This document shows positions 16,213-26,360 of a stretch of 50,987 nucleotides of DNA, in pieces. Source of the stretch: Spirulina sp. CCY15215 (lineage in GTDB: Bacteria > Cyanobacteriota > Cyanobacteriia > Cyanobacteriales > Spirulinaceae). Location of the stretch: positions 1-50,987 of the forward strand of contig NZ_JACSWA010000463.1 of assembly GCF_016888125.1 (NCBI RefSeq). Reading direction: 5' to 3'. The notes under the pieces were generated by a model. It was not told the DNA's origin. It saw only the letters and a list, made by a program, of their open reading frames with translations, and ran no database searches. Positions within the stretch are counted from its first letter, which is position 1; every line of letters begins with the position of its first letter. The translations under genes and the position numbers were made by a program.

Positions 16213-17919
16213 TTAAGGATTGAGAATCAAGGAAAAGTGCAAACCGTTGTCTTGTAAGGTTTGTGAAGTTCGATCGACCGAAATCAAGGGAATTCCCCAA
16301 TCTAAACGTGCCAGAAAGCGATCGCTTATTTGCCATGTTAAACCCACCCCGATCGCCGATAGGGTTTGCTGTTGTAGTTCCATCCCTCCCGAATTATTCC
16401 AAACGATACCATAATCCCAAAAAGGAGAAAGATAAAGCTCACTTTCCCATTCGGGAATCTTCAAAACGGGGATTTGTAGGGCGATGGAGGCAAAAAAGCC
16501 ATTATCGGCAACGAGGGTATCTTGGCGATAACCCCGCACGGTGCTGCTTCCCCCCAAACTCAATTGCTCTACGCCAAGGAGAGGGCGATCGGCGAGTTGT
16601 AGGACGGATCTAAGTGATAAGGTCAGGTCGGAAGTGAGACGATGCACCCATTGAAACTGTCCGCGCCAACTGAAAAAATCGCTATCGGGAGCCGTTTCAT
16701 GGATGGTTGCGTTGAACCAGTCCAAGCCGAAATTAAATTGAGAACGAAAGGCGATCGCGTCTGTTCTAGAGCGTTTCAGCCATTCTTGGGAAAATCTTAG
16801 CGCAGAAAGGCCTGTTCTACCGTTTCGTTCCGATCCTGTAGTGAGAGGAAAAGGGGTTTCTTGTAAAAAAGTTTGGTTATCGTAGTGAGAAAAAGTCAAT
16901 CCTAGGGCGAATTCTTCTCGTAGCGATCGCGCGATCGGTTGGCGAAAACCCAGTTCAAAGGAATGCGATCGCGATTCAATATCGAGAATCTGAAAATCGG
17001 GGTCGATAATGGCACTGCTGGTTTGATTGTAGCGCAGTTGTACGGCTCCATTGAGAGGATTGACGGGGAGATTGTAGCCAACTTCCCAAAGATTACTCCC
17101 TTGGCTGAGATTATAGCTAAAATTCACTGTATCTCCCCAGCCGAGGAGATTAGCGTAAGTGAGAGACGATTGCCCTTGAAGGCTGCCAACGCTGGGAACG
17201 CGGTGATTATTACTGCCAATTTGTCCGGCGATCGCGGGGGTTTCTTTAACTTCCACATTTAAGATATTTTCTCCAGGCTCAACTCCCTCGGATAAGTTAG
17301 CCGAAACTCTAGCAATGCGGGGATCGAGTTGCAGGAGTTGGATCGCTTCTTCTAGGGTTGTGAAATTTAAAGGAGGTGCGATCGCGAGAGAGAGGCGATC
17401 GCGAACATAACTTGTATTCAGATTTTGCAGTCCTTCTACGTCTATGCGAGAAACCTTTCCTTCAACCACGCGAATTTCGAGGACTCCTTCTCGCATCGTT
17501 TGTAAGGGAATATAAGCCCCAGTGGTGCGATATCCCTGACTGAGATAGAGTTGTGCGATCGCCGATCGCGCTTGCACAACTTCAGCAAAAGTAATATTTT
17601 CTCCAGTATATTCCCGCGTTACTGCGTCAAATTCTGCCTCGCTAAAGATGGTATTTCCTGTCACTTTGTATTTTTGTATTGTAAATGTCCCCTGCGATCG
17701 CGGTTCGGGAGGAAGGGGAGGAGATGAAGGAGGGGGGATAAAAGTTTCGGGATCGGGAAGGGTTTCTGGGGGTTTAGTAGGTGTTGGTGGGGGGCGATCG
17801 ATGGGTTGTGCGATCGCCCTAGGATTGCTGAAGAAGGCGATCGTAAAGACAGGACAGGTTAAACAGAGAACTTGTAGTAGAATCGCTACCCGAACAAGTG
17901 CTAACTTTTTTAATATCAT
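16213..17919 (-). CDS. TpsB outer-membrane transporter of a two-partner secretion system (ShlB/FhaC/HecB family)
   Basis: Outer-membrane barrel that exports the TpsA exoprotein. Residues 1-38 form a signal peptide, followed by a proline-rich linker (about 39-75) and POTRA domains starting at FTIQKYKVTGNTIFSEAEF. The first POTRA ends with the family's YxxxGY pattern in LYLSQGYRTTGAYIP, and the second contains VVEGKVSRIDVEG. The rest has alternating strands of a 16-strand barrel, with SLGGSSTVRGY as the conserved loop-6 VRGY motif and a terminal strand ending in SLILNP. It is divergent from the TpsA gene across about 126 bases, so the pair is probably co-regulated. Confidence 0.92.
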   Translation of the reverse strand: MILKKLALVRVAILLQVLCLTCPVFTIAFFSNPRAIAQPIDRPPPTPTKPPETLPDPETFIPPPSSPPLPPEPRSQGTFTIQKYKVTGNTIFSEAEFDAVTREYTGENITFAEVVQARSAIAQLYLSQGYRTTGAYIPLQTMREGVLEIRVVEGKVSRIDVEGLQNLNTSYVRDRLSLAIAPPLNFTTLEEAIQLLQLDPRIARVSANLSEGVEPGENILNVEVKETPAIAGQIGSNNHRVPSVGSLQGQSSLTYANLLGWGDTVNFSYNLSQGSNLWEVGYNLPVNPLNGAVQLRYNQTSSAIIDPDFQILDIESRSHSFELGFRQPIARSLREEFALGLTFSHYDNQTFLQETPFPLTTGSERNGRTGLSALRFSQEWLKRSRTDAIAFRSQFNFGLDWFNATIHETAPDSDFFSWRGQFQWVHRLTSDLTLSLRSVLQLADRPLLGVEQLSLGGSSTVRGYRQDTLVADNGFFASIALQIPVLKIPEWESELYLSPFWDYGIVWNNSGGMELQQQTLSAIGVGLTWQISDRFLARLDWGIPLISVDRTSQTLQDNGLHFSLILNP

Positions 17920-18045
17920 CGCTTTTCACCTCATTTCTCTTGAGAGAGCGTTCTAGGTTAAAGTTATATTACCTTTTTCTTCCTTTGCATAAAATTTTCC
18001 TGTTTCATCCAAGAAAGGACTAGATGATCTCTAGGGTTGAGTTTG

Positions 18046-20901
18046 ATGTTTAAATTTTCTTTGCGATGGCGCGATCGGTTTAGTGCAGCAGAACTGTATC
18101 GCACTTCTTTCCCTCCCATAGGGTTTCTCGGTAGTTTTCTCCTCTGTGGGTTGAGTTGTTTCTCTCCTGTCCAAGCACAGGTTATAACAGACCCAACATT
18201 AGGGACAAGCGCAAGTGGATCTTGTTCAGGGGCAATATCTTGTACAATTTCTGTTGGAACACCCCAAGGATCTAATACATTTCACAGTCTGTTGCAATTT
18301 TCACTTCCTAATTCCAGTGACATTACTACTTTTGATAATACTTATAACTCTCAAAATATTTTTGTTCGCGTGACTGGTGGAAGTCTATCTGATATTCAAG
18401 GTACAATTCAAGCTGGAATAAATCCCAATTTTGACTTATATCTTCTCAATCCGAACGGAATTATTTTTGGTGCTAATTCTTCTCTTAATCTTCAAGGTTC
18501 ATTTACTGCCAGCACTGGAATAGGAGTAAATTTTGCCGATGGGACGACATTTTCAGCGACGGGAACACCTCTGTTAACAATGAGTGTTCCTGTCGGCTTG
18601 CAAGTAGGCTCAAACTTAGCTCCAATTCAAGTCGAAAATATTAATTGGGTATTTTTTGGCGGCAAATCTATTTCTTTAATTGGTGGAGATATTCACTTGA
18701 ACTCATCTCAATTGATTAATTTGAGTGGGACTGTTAATTTTGTCGGAAATAATATAAATCTTTCCTCTTCCAATATTCTTACTCCTAATGGGACTGTTAA
18801 TCTTGAAGGGAATGATATTAATTTTTCATCTTCCAATCTCGTTGCTTCTAATGGTAATGTTGATTTTAAAGGGGATGACATTAATCTTTCATCTTCCAAT
18901 CTCGTTGCTTCTAATGGTAATGTAGAGATTACTGGCAGAAATTTAACGCTATCTGGAGGTTCATTTGTTTCTGTTTCTACGTCAAATAACCAAGACGGAG
19001 GTATTGTAAAAATCAATACATCTGAATCTCTTAATATTATTGGTTCTCCTAGTAGTTTATTTGCTCGCAATTTAGGAGGAAGTGGCAATGCTGGTGATAT
19101 TGAGATTTCCACAAATCAGTTGAATTTAAAAGATGGAGGAAGTATTCAAACTTCAACGATTGGAGAAGGTAATGCAGGTAATATTCAAATCGATGTAACT
19201 GATATCAATCTTACTGGTTATTTCAGTGGAATTTATTCTGAATCGGGTGTTAATGCAACGGGAAATGGCGGGAATATCACAGCAAATGCTGAAAATTTAA
19301 CGATACAAGATGGTGCTAGAATTTCTGCTTCAACTCATGCTACTAGCTTGGGGTCGGGAGGAAATTTGAATATTAACGCGACTTCTGTAAGTCTAAGCGG
19401 TTCGAGTAATGGAAGTCCTAGTGTATTAACTACTACAACTGCTAATAATTTTAATGCTGGAAATATAAATTTGAATATTGATCGCTTGTCTGTTAGTAAT
19501 GGCGCTCAAATTCTCGTTCAAAGTGAAGGCACAGGGGCAGCCGGTAATTTGAATATTACAGCAAATACTGTGGAGTTAGATAATCAAGGACTACTTTCTG
19601 GGGAAACCAATCAATCATCTGGAGGAGAAATTACATTACAAAATTTGCAATCTTTGAGCCTAACCAATAATAGTAAAATTTCGGCTTCGACGAAAGAAGG
19701 ACAAGGAGGAACAGTTTTTGTTAATGCAAGCGATCGCATTCTTGTTGATAGCAATAGTAGCATTATTTCTCAAGCAACAGGAAATGGGAGTGCAGGAAAT
19801 GTACAACTCGATACGAGAGATTTAACTGTACAGAACAGTGGTCATGTTTCGACTTCTGCGGTCAATGGACAGGGAGGAACGGTTTCTGTTAATGCCAGCG
19901 ATCGCATTCTCGTTGATAGCAACAGCAGCATTATTTCTCAAGCAACAGGAAATGGGAGTGCGGGAAATATAGGACTCAATACGAGAGATTTAACGGTGCA
20001 AAATAATAGTGAAATTTCAGCTTCAACGGTGAATGGACAAGGAGGAAATATTTTTAGTTTTGCAAGCGATCGCATTCTTGTCGATAGTAATAGCAGCATC
20101 GTTGCGCGATCGACAGGTAGCGGGAGTGCGGGAAATGTGCAACTCGACACGGGAGATTTAACAGTGCAGAATAATTCTCAAGTTTCTGTCAGAAGTGAAG
20201 CAACCGGAAATGCAGGCACTTTAACAGTGAATGCCGAGGACATTCTGTTAAGCGATCGCGGCAAACTCACGGCCTCGACTGCGGCAGGAAATGGGGGCAA
20301 TATCGAGTTAACGGTTGCTGGGTCTATTTTCCTGCGTTTCAATAGCGAAATTTCAGCAGAAGCAGGAGGTTTTGGCAATGGGGGTAATATCACGATGGAT
20401 GTGGGAGGATTTATCATCGCTTTCTTAACGGAAAATAGCGATATTGTTGCCAGTGCTTTTCAGGGTCGGGGGGGAGATATTTATGCTAAAGCGCGAGGAA
20501 TTTTTGGGTTTCGGCAATTTCGAGGGGTTCGCACTCCCGAAAGTGATTTTACAGCAACCTCGGTATTGGGCATTGATGGAACAGTGACAATAAATGGGGT
20601 TGATAACTTTAGTTTGGATGGTATTCCCGAGTCTTTCATTGATACCACAGTAGCGCGAGGATGCAATGTAGGAGAAAATCCCGTTGCTTTTTACAACGTA
20701 GGACGAGGAGGTTTGCGCGATAATTCTTCCGCACCTCTCAGTAGTAGCGAAGTCTGGGAAGATGCCACCCTTCCCCAATATCAAGGCGATCGCGCTACAA
20801 ATCGTATTGTTGAGGCACAAGAGTGGGGAGTTAATGAAAAAGGAGAGGTTGTCTTGTTTGCCCGAGACACAAGCGATCGCCTCCTTTTACCTTGTAGTTA
20901 G
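18046..20901 (+). CDS. TpsA exoprotein with filamentous-haemagglutinin N-terminal domain
   Basis: Large secreted adhesin-like protein. Start taken at the ATG at 18046; a TTG nine bases earlier is possible. After the signal peptide (ending near VQAQVI) comes the TPS domain, with LLNPNGIIFGANSSLNLQGS as the diagnostic NPNGI motif near residues 137-141. The body is a right-handed beta-helix of repeating strands rich in Gly, Asn, Ser and Thr (SAGNVQLDTRDLTVQN, GQGGTVSVNASD), about 56 residues per long repeat. The C-terminus ends in a non-repetitive cap with LLLPCS. The adjacent divergent TpsB should export it. The ligand or surface function is unknown. Confidence 0.92.
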   Translation: MFKFSLRWRDRFSAAELYRTSFPPIGFLGSFLLCGLSCFSPVQAQVITDPTLGTSASGSCSGAISCTISVGTPQGSNTFHSLLQFSLPNSSDITTFDNTYNSQNIFVRVTGGSLSDIQGTIQAGINPNFDLYLLNPNGIIFGANSSLNLQGSFTASTGIGVNFADGTTFSATGTPLLTMSVPVGLQVGSNLAPIQVENINWVFFGGKSISLIGGDIHLNSSQLINLSGTVNFVGNNINLSSSNILTPNGTVNLEGNDINFSSSNLVASNGNVDFKGDDINLSSSNLVASNGNVEITGRNLTLSGGSFVSVSTSNNQDGGIVKINTSESLNIIGSPSSLFARNLGGSGNAGDIEISTNQLNLKDGGSIQTSTIGEGNAGNIQIDVTDINLTGYFSGIYSESGVNATGNGGNITANAENLTIQDGARISASTHATSLGSGGNLNINATSVSLSGSSNGSPSVLTTTTANNFNAGNINLNIDRLSVSNGAQILVQSEGTGAAGNLNITANTVELDNQGLLSGETNQSSGGEITLQNLQSLSLTNNSKISASTKEGQGGTVFVNASDRILVDSNSSIISQATGNGSAGNVQLDTRDLTVQNSGHVSTSAVNGQGGTVSVNASDRILVDSNSSIISQATGNGSAGNIGLNTRDLTVQNNSEISASTVNGQGGNIFSFASDRILVDSNSSIVARSTGSGSAGNVQLDTGDLTVQNNSQVSVRSEATGNAGTLTVNAEDILLSDRGKLTASTAAGNGGNIELTVAGSIFLRFNSEISAEAGGFGNGGNITMDVGGFIIAFLTENSDIVASAFQGRGGDIYAKARGIFGFRQFRGVRTPESDFTATSVLGIDGTVTINGVDNFSLDGIPESFIDTTVARGCNVGENPVAFYNVGRGGLRDNSSAPLSSSEVWEDATLPQYQGDRATNRIVEAQEWGVNEKGEVVLFARDTSDRLLLPCS
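19700..20200 (+). repeat. Three 168-base coding repeats inside the TpsA gene
   Basis: Units begin near 19700, 19868 and 20036, each encoding about 56 residues with ASDRILVDSNSSI at the centre. Each unit carries an AGCGATCGCATTCT block at the same place, so the HIP1 octamer was copied with the unit. The units are very similar at the DNA level, which suggests recent expansion or gene conversion. Confidence 0.8.
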
Positions 20902-21338
20902 TATTATGTGCTTTGCGATCGCTAGTAAGACTAAGTTTTATAAAGAAAATTGACGATGCTGCATAAAAAAGTTGGGTTAGATCAGAGAAGAGTTTGAAAG
21001 CCGATTTGGTTGCGCTATTTGTTGCAATGCGATCGTGAACTTTCCTTTTTGTTCAATTGTTCGGGGTGCATCGAAACTAAACCTCGAAATCCGGGAAAAT
21101 GTAAAGTTACGATGAAGTATGCTCAAAATCTTTACTAAAACTTTACATTCTATCTCCGTTAATTGAGTGATTTTGCTCCGGTGCGAGAATAAAATCTTGT
21201 TAGAAAAAATTTATTTAAGCTGCATAAAACAGGTAACTCAAAACTGAGAGGGGAATAAGAGGTAAGAGTTCGCTGTCCTGAATTGTTGTTTATTACAGTC
21301 CAGAATCTCTGTTTTTTAGGAGGGGATCGTCAATCACT
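20902..21338. other. Intergenic region between TpsA and PEP-CTERM genes
   Basis: No supported gene. A 10-base inverted repeat, ATGTAAAGTT (21099-21108) and AACTTTACAT (21139-21148), encloses 30 bases with further TTTAC copies (CTTTACTAAAACTTTAC), which could be a binding site for a regulator recognising direct repeats. A good ribosome-binding site (AGGAGGGG) lies just before the PEP-CTERM gene. Confidence 0.45.
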
Positions 21339-22787
21339 ATGGAAAATACACGCTATTTGGCACTGGGTTTAACCGCAACAGCGATCGCGCTGTTTGCGGG
21401 AGCTAACACGGCCACCGCACAAACGCTATTCTTTAATAAAACACTCAATCAACACGGTCAGACTTTGCATTGGGAAAGTCCTTTTGAGGGACAAATTAAA
21501 CTCAATAACACCCTCACAACTACGGGAACTGGCGCGATCGAGACCAATATTTGGATGGATGGAAAACTGTTAGATGCGTTGAGTCTTGCTACACAAGGCA
21601 CGAACTCAACTGCCAATATAGGCTCAGAATGGTTTCTCGATGTGAAAAAGGGTACTATTCTTGATTTTTCCTTAGATGCACCCAATGCTGGTAGCAATGC
21701 GATCGCATTTGAAGCAAAAATTAGTCTTCCGAGTTCTAATTTAGTCTTTCTCCAACCCGAAGGAAGCAATTCTTTTCTTCATGTAGGATTGCTTCAAGAT
21801 GGAAAAATTTACGAATCAAGTCCAGCCTATTCTAACGGCAATTATTGGGATATTTTTCAGGAAAATGGTGTTGCGATCTCTGCCGATAATGGCGTTCAAA
21901 ATCAACATACTTTTGGTTCTTTTGTTCACCTTTCTGAGCTTGCGGATAATACTTCCATTGAACAACGAGACATTGTTGAAATCTCAGCAGAAGATGCAGC
22001 TAAAATGGAGCAATTTATCAATACCCAAATGGGAAAAGGCTATACCATGAAACCATCCTATATGCCATTTTTAACTCCTTATGCCCAAAAAGGTTACTAC
22101 GGCACTTATACAGGAGTGGGACTCATTGAAAGAGCCGCCGAAGAAGCTGGGATTACGTTGCTGGGAGGAGAATTTTTTCATACAGACGAAGATCCCCAAG
22201 GATTTATTTTGAATGACTTAGAATTTCTCTATGTCACTGACATTATGGTAGCTCAAAATGCACCTTGGGAATGCTTAACGGTTTTTCCCACCAGTGTACA
22301 ATGTCAGACTCAATATGGGAATCGCAATCCGTCTAGTGGGATACCATTTTCCACTCTTTCTCCTGCTTATATGCACTATCTTTTGACGAATCAAAATAGT
22401 GCGCCTTCTGACAATTGGTTACATGGTTTATTTGAGGGACTTGATTTTATTCTCACCGATCCGGAGGGGCGACGTTTGGGATATACAGAGGAACTAGGAT
22501 TACTGAATGAAATTCCCGACGCTTTCTATACAGGTAATTTGCTCGATGAGCCAGAACATTTTTACGTTCCCGATCGCCTTCAAGGAGAGTATAGCTTACA
22601 ACTTTATGGGTTATGTAATAAAGGCGCAATGGCTGCGATCGGTGACAACAAAAATGGCAGTTTGATTTCTGGTTGCAAACCCGATCCGCCGAAAAATCGT
22701 AAACCCGAATCAGTTCCAGAACCTTCTGCGCTTTTAGGATTAATGCTTTTGGGAGGATTTTTAGCAAAGCTGAAAAAATCTTGTTGA
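21339..22787 (+). CDS. PEP-CTERM sorting-domain protein, exported
   Basis: A 482-residue protein with a signal peptide (MENTRYLALGLTATAIALFA, cleavage near TATAQ) and a C-terminal sorting signal SVPEPSALLGLMLLGGF followed by LAKLKKSC, i.e. VPEP motif, hydrophobic helix and basic end. Such tails are processed by exosortase in cyanobacteria and other bacteria, giving surface or released proteins. The middle has a pre-peptidase-like beta-sandwich (GQIKLNNTLTTTG...) and then a region I do not recognise. No exosortase gene is in the window. The gene lies between TpsA and the subtilase, in a block of exported proteins. Confidence 0.85.
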   Translation: MENTRYLALGLTATAIALFAGANTATAQTLFFNKTLNQHGQTLHWESPFEGQIKLNNTLTTTGTGAIETNIWMDGKLLDALSLATQGTNSTANIGSEWFLDVKKGTILDFSLDAPNAGSNAIAFEAKISLPSSNLVFLQPEGSNSFLHVGLLQDGKIYESSPAYSNGNYWDIFQENGVAISADNGVQNQHTFGSFVHLSELADNTSIEQRDIVEISAEDAAKMEQFINTQMGKGYTMKPSYMPFLTPYAQKGYYGTYTGVGLIERAAEEAGITLLGGEFFHTDEDPQGFILNDLEFLYVTDIMVAQNAPWECLTVFPTSVQCQTQYGNRNPSSGIPFSTLSPAYMHYLLTNQNSAPSDNWLHGLFEGLDFILTDPEGRRLGYTEELGLLNEIPDAFYTGNLLDEPEHFYVPDRLQGEYSLQLYGLCNKGAMAAIGDNKNGSLISGCKPDPPKNRKPESVPEPSALLGLMLLGGFLAKLKKSC

Positions 22788-22833
22788 ACGAGTTTTTGAA
22801 ACATTCATTTAATAGAAAGTAGCGAGTCTGCCT

Positions 22834-22868
22834 GGGATTCAAAATCCCCGTCTCATACAAAAAATACA
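22834..22868. repeat. Short hairpin motif shared with the end of leader copy 1
   Basis: GGGATT-CAA-AATCCC forms a six-base stem and is followed by CGTCTCATAC and an A-rich run. The same arrangement, with paired changes in the stem, stands at about 12508-12540. The hairpin part looks like a tRNA T arm, but no other tRNA part is visible. Confidence 0.55.
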
Positions 22869-22925
22869 TTGAAATGAATTGCGGATCGAATCTCGAATAT
22901 TAACCCCAAAAATTTAGAGGATATT

Positions 22926-25900
22926 ATGTTCATTTCATTGCTCAAAAAATTGTTTTCTTGTCAGAGCGATCGCCAAAATTCACAGCATCATTTTTTCCAA
23001 GTTTTCATTCTCGAACCCATTCTTACACCATCGGGAATTCTCCCGATCGGTGAAGATGGAATTGATATTATCGATATTGTAGGAGATGAAACAGATTTTT
23101 CAGAGGCACAAGATATCGGCTTTTCTGTTTTAGAAGCCACTGATATTGACTTCGATGAATTTGAGGAAATTCCTTTCTTTAACAGTCTTTCTCTTCCTCA
23201 AGTCAACGAACAATTTGACTCTGGTGTTTTTACCGTCGGCGATAGTGGAGAAGTTACCATTGATTTTCTCTTTGATGGTGGAAAATTCAAAGGAGAACTC
23301 GCTATTTTCAGTTTAGAAAATATGGACGAATTTGAACCAGGATCGCGAGAATTTATCCAAGAAGCAAGCGATCGCGCTTTGAGCAATTCTGAGCAAGGTT
23401 ACGTCGTTATTAGCGATAAAATCGAGGGAGCGCGATTTAGTGGCGAACTCGGGGAAAAAAGTTGGAATAGTGGTGAATATTTAGGTGAAAAAACTTTCCA
23501 AATGCGTGAAGGAGATGAGTTTGGGGTGATGTTTGTTCCCAATGGAACGGTTGAAAAACTTTCTGAAAATCCCGATGCAAATGGCTCTTTACGTCCTCTC
23601 TTTTCCCTTTCTACCGCTAACCCTGACGACAGTTTGCAAATGGGACAAATTGCCGATGTTACGGGAGAGGGTAGCACCTTCGTGTTAGAAGATATGCGAA
23701 TTGATGGGGGAAGCGATCTCGATTATAATGACTTTATTTTCCGCGTTAAAGGGGCAACTGGAGAGGCGATCGCGTTGGATGATGTCATCGATCCGGATAA
23801 TGATTGGAGGGGGACGGAAGTGGGTCAAGAAATATTAGATTATATCGATGTTGAAGATGCGATCGCACCTCTTCCTATCGATCCGGAAACGGGAGTCGAA
23901 TACAAACCAGGCGAGTTATTGGTTAAATTTGCTGCCGATCTCGAGGATACCGATATTCAAGCGTTAATTGGAGGTTATGATGCGATCGATATCGAGCGAT
24001 TGATTCCTGATACCGCAAGTTCCGATTCTCCCTTACATCAATGGCGATTATTAACCTTTGAAACCGAAACCAATGTGTTAGAAATTCGAGACGAAATGCT
24101 GACATTGAGTAAAGTTGAAGCCAGCGAATTAAATGCTATTCGTCGCTTGACTTGGCAACCCAACGATACCGATTTTGAATATTTATGGGCGTTAAATAAT
24201 ACCGGACAAAATGGGGGTACACTAGATGCAGATATTGATGCTCCAGAAGCATGGGACATTCAGCGAGGTAGTAAAGATATTGTTGTTGCTGTCATTGATA
24301 CGGGTATTGATTATAATCATCAAGACCTTGCTCCGAATATGTGGAAAAATTCAGGAGAAATTGCGGGAAACGGCATTGATGATGATGGCAATGGTTATGT
24401 TGACGATATTTATGGTTATGACTTCGGCAACAATGATGCCGATCCAATGGACGAAATGCTTCCTTTTGTTTTTGATAATGGTCACGGTACTCACGTCGCA
24501 GGAATTATTGGTGCAGTAGGAGACAATAATTTAGGAGTCGTTGGAGTCAGTCCAAATGTTAGTTTAATGGCGTTAGGTGTCCGAGATAATGCTTCAAGTT
24601 TTGGGCAAAGTGTTCTATCTCTTGATGCTATTGCTCAAAGTATCCACTATGCAACCGATAATGAGGCTAATATTATCAATGCAAGTCTAGGTGGGAATAT
24701 TTACTCGCAATTGGAATATGATGCGATTAGCTATGCCAATAATAACGGGGTCTTGCTCGTTGCAGCAGCAGGTAATGATACTGAAGATAATGATTCGATT
24801 AGTTTTTATCCAGCCAATTATAATCTTCCTAATATCATTTCAGTTGCTGCAACAGATAATAAAGATAATCTGGCATATTTGTCTAATTTTGGAGCCAATA
24901 CAGTCGATTTAGCTGCACCCGGAACGCAGATTTTGAGTACACTTCCGGGAAATAGTTATGGTGGACGAGATGGAACTTCAATGGCAACGCCTTATGTAGC
25001 CGGTGCGGCAGCTTTATTATTAGCTGAAAATCCAACTTTATCAGTTTCAGCACTCAAAGGGCTTTTGACAACTGGAATCGATCCTCTCAATTCGTTACAA
25101 GGAAAAACCATTAGTGAAGGACGATTGAATGTTCATAAAGCCTTAGAAACGATTGACTTAAATTTAGAATGGAGCGAACAGATAGGAACATCGAGTTCTG
25201 ATGGAGCTTGGGCGATCGCTGTAGATGGACAGGGCAATATTTTTCTGGCTGGAGAAACATCTGGCGATCTAGGGGCAGCTAATGCTGGCGATACTGATAT
25301 TTGGCTGAGTAAATACGACCGAAATCGCAATTTACAATGGACGCAACAAATAGGAACGAGTCAAGACGAACGAATTGAGAAGATTACTGTTGATAGTGCA
25401 GGTAACGTATATATGACAGGTTTTGCTTGGGCTTCATTAGAAGGTAATTACGGCTCTAGCGATATAGAAGGTTGGGTAGCGAAATACGATCCAGACGGAA
25501 ATCAAGTATGGCTCGAACAACTTAGCAATTATGTTATTTCTTTTTACGATCTTGCTGTTGATAATATAGGGAATGTTTATGTCGTCGGAGAAAATACCTA
25601 TTTTGATATTGGACAAAGTGGTCGATATGAGCGTCAAACAAGTGGTTTAATTGTCAAATTCGATACAAATGGTACAAGAGATTGGGCAAGATTTTATTCA
25701 ACTGATAAATTGGATATTAGCCGAGGGGTTACAGTTGATGATTCTGGTAACATTTATATGACAGGTTGGTCGCAGTCGGGACACGATCGCAATCCTTTAT
25801 CACCAACAACAGCAGGTGAAGTTGAAGCATGGGTAACTAAATTGAATAGTAATGGTTCCTCAGAGTGGGTAAAAATAATTGCTAATGGTTCGGATAATCG

Positions 25901-26354
25901 AGCAACAGATGTGGCTGTAGATCGCTTTGGAAATGTTTGGGTAACAGGCTATACGAAGGGTGATGTAGGAGGTACGAATAGCGGTGGCTGGGATGTTTGG
26001 TTGGCTCAATATAATAAAAATGGAGAAGAACAGTGGAAACAACAACTTGGATCGCAACAAAGTGAAGTTTCTTGGGGGATTGAATTGGATAGTGTAGGTA
26101 ACGCATATGTTACAGGCATGGCTACAGGTGTTTTAGGCCAAGCAAGCTCAGGAAATGCTGATGCTTGGGTGGCAAAATACGATCGCAATGGCAATCAACT
26201 ATGGCTAGATCAATTGGGATCTAATTCTACCGATGTGGCTTTCGATCTGGCGATCGATCGCGAAGATAGTGTCTATCTGACAGGTTACACTTTTGGAGAT
26301 TTGGGAGGTATAAATCAAGGTAGTGCTGATATCTGGATGGCAAAATATAGCTAA
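22926..26354 (+). CDS. Large S8 (subtilisin-like) protease with DUF4114 and SBBP repeats
   Basis: Three parts are visible in 1142 residues. Residues about 100-275 are a DUF4114 domain, recognised by GGSDLDYNDFIFRV and by GDEFGVMFVPNG. The protease follows: a propeptide-like segment (YKPGELLVKFAADL), then Asp458 in VIDTGIDYNHQDL, His520 in NGHGTHVAGI, oxyanion Asn617 in AAAGNDTED and Ser685 in DGTSMATPYVAG, so the catalytic triad is complete. Residues about 746-1142 are SBBP-type propeller repeats, each with VDxxGNVYMTGxT and WVAKYDxxGNQ. The N-terminus (MFISLLKKLFSCQSD) lacks a normal signal peptide, which is common in cyanobacterial DUF4114 proteins. A GAGG site precedes the start. Calcium-loop-like segments (DDDGNGYVDD) occur within the protease. 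Confidence 0.9.
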   Translation: MFISLLKKLFSCQSDRQNSQHHFFQVFILEPILTPSGILPIGEDGIDIIDIVGDETDFSEAQDIGFSVLEATDIDFDEFEEIPFFNSLSLPQVNEQFDSGVFTVGDSGEVTIDFLFDGGKFKGELAIFSLENMDEFEPGSREFIQEASDRALSNSEQGYVVISDKIEGARFSGELGEKSWNSGEYLGEKTFQMREGDEFGVMFVPNGTVEKLSENPDANGSLRPLFSLSTANPDDSLQMGQIADVTGEGSTFVLEDMRIDGGSDLDYNDFIFRVKGATGEAIALDDVIDPDNDWRGTEVGQEILDYIDVEDAIAPLPIDPETGVEYKPGELLVKFAADLEDTDIQALIGGYDAIDIERLIPDTASSDSPLHQWRLLTFETETNVLEIRDEMLTLSKVEASELNAIRRLTWQPNDTDFEYLWALNNTGQNGGTLDADIDAPEAWDIQRGSKDIVVAVIDTGIDYNHQDLAPNMWKNSGEIAGNGIDDDGNGYVDDIYGYDFGNNDADPMDEMLPFVFDNGHGTHVAGIIGAVGDNNLGVVGVSPNVSLMALGVRDNASSFGQSVLSLDAIAQSIHYATDNEANIINASLGGNIYSQLEYDAISYANNNGVLLVAAAGNDTEDNDSISFYPANYNLPNIISVAATDNKDNLAYLSNFGANTVDLAAPGTQILSTLPGNSYGGRDGTSMATPYVAGAAALLLAENPTLSVSALKGLLTTGIDPLNSLQGKTISEGRLNVHKALETIDLNLEWSEQIGTSSSDGAWAIAVDGQGNIFLAGETSGDLGAANAGDTDIWLSKYDRNRNLQWTQQIGTSQDERIEKITVDSAGNVYMTGFAWASLEGNYGSSDIEGWVAKYDPDGNQVWLEQLSNYVISFYDLAVDNIGNVYVVGENTYFDIGQSGRYERQTSGLIVKFDTNGTRDWARFYSTDKLDISRGVTVDDSGNIYMTGWSQSGHDRNPLSPTTAGEVEAWVTKLNSNGSSEWVKIIANGSDNRATDVAVDRFGNVWVTGYTKGDVGGTNSGGWDVWLAQYNKNGEEQWKQQLGSQQSEVSWGIELDSVGNAYVTGMATGVLGQASSGNADAWVAKYDRNGNQLWLDQLGSNSTDVAFDLAIDREDSVYLTGYTFGDLGGINQGSADIWMAKYS

Positions 26355-26360
26355 TCTGAA

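Noticed and set aside
22834-22868. A tRNA T-arm-like hairpin
   Set aside because: Only a T-arm-like part is seen; no acceptor, D or anticodon arms fit upstream, and the same motif at 12.5 kb has a different loop.
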